A DNA stretch of 38,923 nt from Bacteroidaceae bacterium (GTDB taxonomy: Bacteria > Bacteroidota > Bacteroidia > Bacteroidales > Bacteroidaceae). Where the stretch lies: the NCBI GenBank assembly GCA_900769465.1, contig CAAGGT010000276.1, positions 1-38,923 on the forward strand, written 5' to 3'. Of the stretch, positions 33,579 through 38,923 are shown in pieces (position 1 is the first letter of the stretch; every line of letters starts with the position of its first letter). Both the position numbers and the translations under genes were made by a program. The notes below the pieces were generated by a model that saw only the letters and a program-made list of their open reading frames with translations, did not search any database and was not told the DNA's origin.

Positions 33579-34046
33579 TCAGTCTCTCAAACGGAAACCG
33601 AGCGCCTTGGCAATTATCTTTGCCTCGCAACGGCGCAACAGGATGAAAGCAATAAGGTTCAATGTCAATGCCATAAACGGATAGAGCATTGCGACCTCAA
33701 CAGCCAGGGATGCTCCGCCCGAAAGCACCAGTGTATATACAAAGAACAGGACGTAATAACCGGCAAACAGGAGCATTGTAAATATGGTGAACCTCTTTTG
33801 CAGTTCAAAGTTATTGTACAATGAAACAAGCAGACCGAGGAAATTCACAACTGCTGTAAAGACAAGCAGGATACCCAAAGCTATTACCGACCTTGAAATC
33901 TCTCCGTCGGGTGCAGTGTACTTGAAATTTGTCATCTGCGCCACCGCGCCGTCAGGTTCACTGAAAGCGGCTACCTGGGAAAACAATGCAAGCACTGTAA
34001 GCGCCAACGATGCCACATACATCAACTGATAGAAACGGAATTTCAT
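33579..34046 (-). CDS. DUF4293-like membrane protein
   Basis: The 155-residue protein has four hydrophobic helices (for example YVASLALTVLALFSQVAAF, ALGILLVFTAVVNFLGLLVS, LLFAGYYVLFFVYTLVL) and a basic C-terminus. Its position after the omega-like gene, 18 bases away, matches the Bacteroidota family usually called DUF4293, which has no known function. The name rests on context and layout, not on a search. Confidence 0.75.
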   Translation of the reverse strand: MKFRFYQLMYVASLALTVLALFSQVAAFSEPDGAVAQMTNFKYTAPDGEISRSVIALGILLVFTAVVNFLGLLVSLYNNFELQKRFTIFTMLLFAGYYVLFFVYTLVLSGGASLAVEVAMLYPFMALTLNLIAFILLRRCEAKIIAKALGFRLRD

Positions 34047-34064
34047 ATCAAACGTTTTAGAGCA

Positions 34065-34403
34065 TTAAGCCTCCTCGCTCTCTACTTCCTTTGAAGGATC
34101 GCGGAAATAGATCTTGTCATCAAGGAACTCCTGCGCTGCAATGAGAGTGGGTTTTGGAAGTCTCTCGAAATAGCGTGAAATTTCTATCTGCTCGTGATTC
34201 TCGAACTGCTCCTCAAGGTTATCGTTTGACGATGAGAACTCATTCAGCTTCTTCAACAATTCCTCTTTCATTTCAGCAGCAATTTGGTTAGAGCGCTTGC
34301 CGATGATTGCAACAGACTCATATACGTTGCCTGTTTCGTGTACAAAATCTGCCATATTGCGTGTGACAGTGTTTGTTGGAGCATTTGTTTTCTTGTAATC
34401 CAT
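34065..34403 (-). CDS. rpoZ: RNA polymerase omega-like subunit (Bacteroidota RpoZ/Rpb6 type)
   Basis: The 112-residue protein has NVYESVAIIGKRSNQIA and the following MKEELLKKLNEF helix, which match the omega/Rpb6 core, then an acidic linker and a Bacteroidota-specific C-terminus (FERLPKPTLIAAQEFLDDKI). It would help assemble and stabilise RNA polymerase. The start at 34403 (MDYKKTNAPTNT) is preferred over 34415. It lies between bamD and the DUF4293-like gene. Confidence 0.85.
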   Translation of the reverse strand: MDYKKTNAPTNTVTRNMADFVHETGNVYESVAIIGKRSNQIAAEMKEELLKKLNEFSSSNDNLEEQFENHEQIEISRYFERLPKPTLIAAQEFLDDKIYFRDPSKEVESEEA

Positions 34404-34426
34404 CTTATTATTCAATTATTATATTA

Positions 34427-35242
34427 TTATTCCGTAATCTTAACCTTTTTGATAGCCTCCTTGTAGTACTTGTCGGCCTCCTTCATGTACTTGCTGTCGG
34501 GGAACTCGGTCTTGAAAGCATAGTACTCGTCTATGGTGTTGCGATAGCGCTCCAATTTCTTGGACTCGACACTCTTGTGCGCCATCTGGTATCTTGCACG
34601 CAGAATAAGTATTGACAAATCCTCGCGAAGGGTTGTATAGGGGTAATCCTTGAGTGCATTCTGCGCCGACACGATACAAGCCTGATAGTTGTTGCCTATA
34701 TAGGCCAGATCACCGAGGTCGTAATAAAGCTTTGCCGAAAGGTACATCTTCTTCACAAGCACATCGTGCATCTTCATTATCATATCCTGCGCCTCGGCAT
34801 TGTGGCTGCTGTGCGGATAATATTCCATAAAGAGCTGCAGCTCGTTGATGGCCGCATATGTGTTCGATTGGTCGAGTTCCGGCTCGGGAGTACCCATAAA
34901 CAAGGATTTGCCGGAGTAGAAACGTGTATACTCGGCATATTCACCACGCGGATAGTTTGAATAATGGAGCTTGAAATACTGCGATGCAGTCTCATAGTCC
35001 TTTGACTCGTAATAGCAGTGTGCAAGCAGCACGAGTGACTCCTCGGCCTTGTCACCACCCTTGAGCATTGTCACCATTGATTCGAGCAGATCAGAGGCTT
35101 TGGTATATTTACCCTCGAGGTAATATGCCTTCGCCATCTCATATCGGTAGTCATAATCATTGGTCTTGTACACCTTGTTAAAACTGTCACAGGATGTCAA
35201 GCTGACAATTGCCAATAGAAATATGTAAACAAGTCTCTTCAT
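34427..35242 (-). CDS. bamD: Outer-membrane assembly lipoprotein BamD
   Basis: BamD works with BamA to insert beta-barrel proteins in the outer membrane. The 271 residues have a lipoprotein signal (MKRLVYIFLLAIVSLTSC, Cys18) and about five TPR-like repeats (AKAYYLEGKYTKASDLLESM, YYESKDYETASQYFKLHY, NTYAAINELQLFMEYYPHSS, YIGNNYQACIVSAQNALKDY). A promoter lies at 35307-35337, and the rpoZ-like and DUF4293-like genes follow closely. Confidence 0.92.
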   Translation of the reverse strand: MKRLVYIFLLAIVSLTSCDSFNKVYKTNDYDYRYEMAKAYYLEGKYTKASDLLESMVTMLKGGDKAEESLVLLAHCYYESKDYETASQYFKLHYSNYPRGEYAEYTRFYSGKSLFMGTPEPELDQSNTYAAINELQLFMEYYPHSSHNAEAQDMIMKMHDVLVKKMYLSAKLYYDLGDLAYIGNNYQACIVSAQNALKDYPYTTLREDLSILILRARYQMAHKSVESKKLERYRNTIDEYYAFKTEFPDSKYMKEADKYYKEAIKKVKITE

Positions 35243-35306
35243 TATCGTGGCTGTTCCGCTAACCGGCTAATTTGCGCCTAATAAACGCATTTATTAAAAA
35301 TTTTTG

Positions 35307-35337
35307 CAAAGATAGTGCTTTTTGGCAGAAAATACAA
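35307..35337 (-). promoter_or_regulatory. Promoter of the bamD operon
   Basis: On the minus strand TATCTTTG (35307-35314) is a -7 box with TTG (35335-35337) 20 bases upstream. The leader would be about 60 bases. Confidence 0.6.
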
Positions 35338-35410
35338 CCATAAAAAGCGCATTATTCGTTACTAAAATTTAAATTATCAAAAAAAAACAGTGGTTGTATA
35401 AAGGATGCCA

Positions 35411-38400
35411 TCACTTGACAACAACCTTTACACCCTCAACCATATACACTCCGCGCGACAAGGCAAAGCTATGTGTGCCATTGACAAAAGCAGCGGCAAC
35501 CTTGCGGCCTGCAACATCGTACACCTCGACATCACAGGGAGCGGCAACGCTCACCTCTACTCCACCATCTACAACCTGCACTGTCGCATCGGCATCCTCG
35601 CGCACAGAAACCACGCCAACGGTGCCGTTTGTGTTCTCCATCCCGTTTGTCTGGTACACACGCACCCAGTCGAAACGTGTTTCATAGGTATGTGTCACAT
35701 CGGCATCGGCAGCCCAGGCGTTGTTGCCCACGCTCTGGTTCAAAATCAGGTGGAAATGCTTGTCAAACGGCCACTGCCCCTGATTTAGCTGTGACTGGTT
35801 GGTTGATTTTGCGTAACGTCCGACCTCCTTGCCGTCGACATACCACACCAATGAAGTCTCGTCCCACATCAGACCGTATGTGTGGTAACGGTCGTGAGAT
35901 GTAGCGACATTGAAGCTTGATTTCGGGTTATTGGTATTTCCAAGGTCGTATGTCCAGTTGCTGTGTACCGTGTGCCAAGAGCGCTCCTGCGAGTCGATAG
36001 TCTCCCAGATGTCAATCTCGCCACAATCGGGCCAACCGGCACTCTGGTCCTCGGGCATCATCCAGAACGCAGGGAAGTTTCCCGTCCAGGGGTTAGACTT
36101 GATGCGCGCCTCGACGTAACCGTATGTAAAGCCAAAGCGGTTGTTGCTCTTTATACCACCGGTAATCATCGGTACAGGGTCGCTCGCCTGGTCGGGGTTA
36201 GGTATGGCGCGGGCAACGAGGTCACCGCCCTGCAGGTAGATAACCTCCTTGCTGTCGCTGAGCCAACGGTTCCAGGTTGCGCCATAACGCTGGCAACGCA
36301 TCCACTTCTCATCGACAGGCTGTGACATATCAGCGGCATTGAACTCGTCACTGAAAACAAGCTGCCACTCGCAACCCTCCTCGGGCTCAAACTCGGCAAA
36401 CAAAGCCACATCACCATCGAGACACCACGCAGGCACAAGATGTTCCCTAGCATTGACATTGACTTTTTCCTCTACCTCGCGCCACTGAAGATTGCCGTTC
36501 ACATACTGCTCGCCATCAAGATTATATCCATGACGCACAATTACCTTATTACACTTATACCCCGGAGCACCGCGCAATACATATGTAATCATTTCATTAT
36601 TTTCAACCATCATAGGCAATGCTGTATTATCCACACCGTCTATACTTCCATCAACTGTGTGAAGTGTCAGTCTCCTCTTATCGCCTGCGATACTTATAAG
36701 ATAATCAATGATAAGACCATTTTCGGCAACAAAATTCTCGGAACCGCCAGGATTTATATTATCCGTATCCAATTTCAGACGCATACGATACACACCTGCA
36801 GGTATCGCATCATCAAGAACAACGGTAGGAAGGATTGCAACAGCTCCCTTTTGAGCAGGATTTCCTTCGCTATCTATGCCATTATGACAAGAGAATGCGA
36901 CGAGTTCACTCGACATTGCCGGCAAACCATCCTCATTAAGCAGAGCCACGAATTTACCGTCATTGTTGAGGTCGATATACATATAAACATTCTTGATATC
37001 CTCACCAGCAAAATTTTCTATTATTACATCTATATCCCGAGTCCCTTCAAGAGTATAAGAACCGGTTTGGTCCTCATCGGTAGCAACGCGGTATGCATCT
37101 CTGTAAGTATCAGGGCCACTGGGAGACATATCCATATTGTTAAACAACACTAAATATCTGTGTTCTCCGGGAACTTGCGCATCCTTGTCGAACGACAGCG
37201 CATAACCATCGCCACCGACACCACCTGCCGCATTGGCAAAGACAGCGGTTATCACCACATCGCCATCGATATATTCAGCTGGGATTATCACCTTACCGTC
37301 CGTTACAAGCGTTCCGGAGATAATATCCTCACGATACTGCTGCACACCGTGCAGTACCTCATCGTCGTCGAAGTTGTGGCCATGAAGCACCTTGACAGCA
37401 TCGAGCACATAACCCTCGGCCGGATTTACTGTAAGCACAAGCGCCTCGCCAAATGGCACAGTTGCGGGCAAAGCAGAACCGTCGGCGGCAAGCAGCGCGC
37501 CATTCTCGGCAACAACAGAGAATGCGCCATTGTCGTTATGAACATTCAGCACCACATCACATATAGCACCGCCGTTCTGCAAAATACCGTTGCCATCCTC
37601 GGCACGTCCGGCAGGGTCAATCGAAGCCCAATCGACCTTGTAACGCATACGATAGAAACCGGGAGCCAGGTCGGCAGGCACTCTAAATGCAGGAGGGTTG
37701 AGAACATTTGTATTTGAAACTCTCTCACCATTGCTGTTATAGCCCGTTCCCGAACCCAAAGACGGTTCTGCATAAGAGAAAGCCATAATATCACTGCCGG
37801 CAGGGATTGAACCATCGGCATTCAATTTTGCCTCGAAAGCACCGTCCTGTCCGCGGTCAACATATACAAAACCGTTCATCCATGTACCTGTAAAGCCAAA
37901 CGAAGGAGTGACGGTCTCACCTGCCACCGCATGGAATGTAGGGTTGTCAATCTTGCTGTACACCTTCAAAGGAGTTGGCAACTGCAATGTCTGCCCGCTG
38001 AGTGAAACGCTGTTCAGACGACGGCTACCGTGAGTATAGCCCTGGCTCTTGTCAAAGACAATGGGATAATCCTCGGTAACGACAGGCACATTCTTGTTCA
38101 CAAGCACCATTTTATCAATGTCACCCATGTATCCGCTCTCATTGAAAAGGCGCACAACATTCTCGCCCTTCTCAAGCACTACATCAAATTCGGCCGAACC
38201 AACTGTGCCCCAGCCACCTGAATTGCCGGTATAGACCTGGGGCTCACCACCGTTGACACTCAATTTCATAGTACGGTTTTCACCGGTTATGAAGAATACA
38301 CGCACGGTATATTCGCCACCCTCACGGCTGTAGACATTACGCCACTGAAGGTCGTTGCTGTCACGGTTACCAAGCCACCCCACAGCCATGCCGCCCGAGC

Positions 38401-38923
38401 AATTTGATTTCTCGGTATAGATTGCAGTGCCATAAACCTCGTTGTTCTTTATCTCCTGATAGTCGGTGAGCCAAGCAGTCTCGGCCTCGTACAAGGTGCG
38501 TTCAAGACGCTGCTCCGCATCAAGTTTATAGATTCTTGTACCATGAGCAGGAACCGTAACCGAATATGAGCCTTCATAGACACCTTTGTCCTTTTTCTCG
38601 AACAGATCGCGCACCGCAACCTCACCGGCAAGATCAAGTTGTGAGAAACTGATGCTCATATCAATGGCAGAATTTGTGGGGTTATAGAATGCCACTGCAC
38701 GCTTTGCGCCATATTTCCCCTCGACATCCTTCACAAGCACATAGCCACCGTTCTCGCGTTTAGCCACGTATGCCTGCAAGCCAAGAGTGTTCTGGTTAAG
38801 TGCGATAAGTTCCTTGTTCTGCATCAGTTCGAGCGCATTGCCCTTGATGTCGTTCATATCACATCCTATCAGCAGCGGAGAACTCATTATGCACCACATA
38901 CCAAAGTGTGTCTTGTCCTCTTC
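35411..38923 (-). CDS. GH27-GH16 fusion glycosidase, secreted (5' end outside window)
   Basis: The frame is open to the window edge, and the first residues read EEDKTHFGMWCIMSSPLLIG, the end of a GH27 alpha-galactosidase barrel, so the N-terminus is missing. In the visible 1170 residues: GH27 end and beta domain (1-140), a CBM6/35-like domain (about 143-275), two copies of a GEVED-like domain plus a spacer ending in a HG(H/Y)N..(D/G) segment (about 330-565 and 620-845), a GH16 catalytic domain (about 849-1090) with GEIDIWETID (Glu969 and Glu974), and a T9SS-like tail (DVAGRKVAAAFVNGTHSFAL). GH27 removes alpha-galactose, while GH16 cuts beta-linked glycans. The likely target is a complex galactose-capped glycan, which the sequence does not define. 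Confidence 0.85.
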   Translation of the reverse strand, partial: EEDKTHFGMWCIMSSPLLIGCDMNDIKGNALELMQNKELIALNQNTLGLQAYVAKRENGGYVLVKDVEGKYGAKRAVAFYNPTNSAIDMSISFSQLDLAGEVAVRDLFEKKDKGVYEGSYSVTVPAHGTRIYKLDAEQRLERTLYEAETAWLTDYQEIKNNEVYGTAIYTEKSNCSGGMAVGWLGNRDSNDLQWRNVYSREGGEYTVRVFFITGENRTMKLSVNGGEPQVYTGNSGGWGTVGSAEFDVVLEKGENVVRLFNESGYMGDIDKMVLVNKNVPVVTEDYPIVFDKSQGYTHGSRRLNSVSLSGQTLQLPTPLKVYSKIDNPTFHAVAGETVTPSFGFTGTWMNGFVYVDRGQDGAFEAKLNADGSIPAGSDIMAFSYAEPSLGSGTGYNSNGERVSNTNVLNPPAFRVPADLAPGFYRMRYKVDWASIDPAGRAEDGNGILQNGGAICDVVLNVHNDNGAFSVVAENGALLAADGSALPATVPFGEALVLTVNPAEGYVLDAVKVLHGHNFDDDEVLHGVQQYREDIISGTLVTDGKVIIPAEYIDGDVVITAVFANAAGGVGGDGYALSFDKDAQVPGEHRYLVLFNNMDMSPSGPDTYRDAYRVATDEDQTGSYTLEGTRDIDVIIENFAGEDIKNVYMYIDLNNDGKFVALLNEDGLPAMSSELVAFSCHNGIDSEGNPAQKGAVAILPTVVLDDAIPAGVYRMRLKLDTDNINPGGSENFVAENGLIIDYLISIAGDKRRLTLHTVDGSIDGVDNTALPMMVENNEMITYVLRGAPGYKCNKVIVRHGYNLDGEQYVNGNLQWREVEEKVNVNAREHLVPAWCLDGDVALFAEFEPEEGCEWQLVFSDEFNAADMSQPVDEKWMRCQRYGATWNRWLSDSKEVIYLQGGDLVARAIPNPDQASDPVPMITGGIKSNNRFGFTYGYVEARIKSNPWTGNFPAFWMMPEDQSAGWPDCGEIDIWETIDSQERSWHTVHSNWTYDLGNTNNPKSSFNVATSHDRYHTYGLMWDETSLVWYVDGKEVGRYAKSTNQSQLNQGQWPFDKHFHLILNQSVGNNAWAADADVTHTYETRFDWVRVYQTNGMENTNGTVGVVSVREDADATVQVVDGGVEVSVAAPCDVEVYDVAGRKVAAAFVNGTHSFALSRGVYMVEGVKVVVK

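Noticed and set aside
36440..37153. 237-codon plus-strand frame over the glycosidase gene
   Set aside because: It is antisense to the GEVED-type modules and has no recognisable protein features.
1..38923. tRNA or rRNA genes
   Set aside because: I looked in the gene-free stretches and saw no cloverleaf with conserved T-loop sequence or rRNA motifs. The junction-like leaders lack tRNA features.

Overview
The window looks like chromosomal DNA from a Bacteroidales bacterium, probably a gut member of the Bacteroides/Phocaeicola/Prevotella group. The support is: promoters of the Bacteroidetes type (-7 box TAnnTTTG, -33 TTG/TTTG), many lipoproteins, surface proteins with C-terminal tails resembling type IX secretion sorting domains, the Bacteroidota-type RNA polymerase omega-like gene next to bamD and a DUF4293-like gene, and host-glycan enzymes (GH20, GH27/GH16, FucP). 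The species cannot be named from the sequence alone.

Layout. 0.4-4.1 kb holds the translation cluster thrS, infC, rpmI, rplT (all minus). A structured RNA with its own promoter and terminator lies between thrS and infC and fits the Bacteroidales-1/6S RNA. 4.3-12.5 kb is an accessory island built as a large palindrome. In the middle is a divergent promoter region. On each side comes a large secreted multidomain protein with a near-identical C-terminal tail, then a structured junction-like RNA leader, then a 54-55 residue peptide gene with an identical C-terminus, then an array of hairpin repeats. The two halves are inverted copies. 12.5-17.4 kb (minus) carries an L-fucose/L-rhamnose-type mutarotase, FucP, RuvX, peptide deformylase and a TPR protein. 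17.4-20.4 kb has a SPOR lipoprotein, an M64 peptidase lipoprotein and another lipoprotein. 20.5-29.1 kb has CbpA, TspO, a 5'-nucleotidase, a DMT exporter, a SulP transporter, MscS, Bcp, a cyclophilin and a DsbA-family protein. 29.2-33.0 kb has glyA divergent from a GH20 hexosaminidase, followed by a decayed AAA-type ATPase gene. 33.5-35.2 kb is the bamD, rpoZ-like, DUF4293-like operon. 35.4 kb to the end is the 3' part of a large secreted fusion joining a GH27 alpha-galactosidase to a GH16 glycosidase.

How it fits together. The conserved operons are housekeeping. The GH20, GH27-GH16, M64 and FucP genes suggest foraging on host or dietary glycans and glycoproteins at the cell surface. The most unusual part is the palindromic cassette at 4.3-12.5 kb. 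Its twin peptides, twin RNA leaders whose hairpins keep their shape while changing sequence, and repeats with self-complementary variable ends around conserved cores are not explained by any system I recognise.
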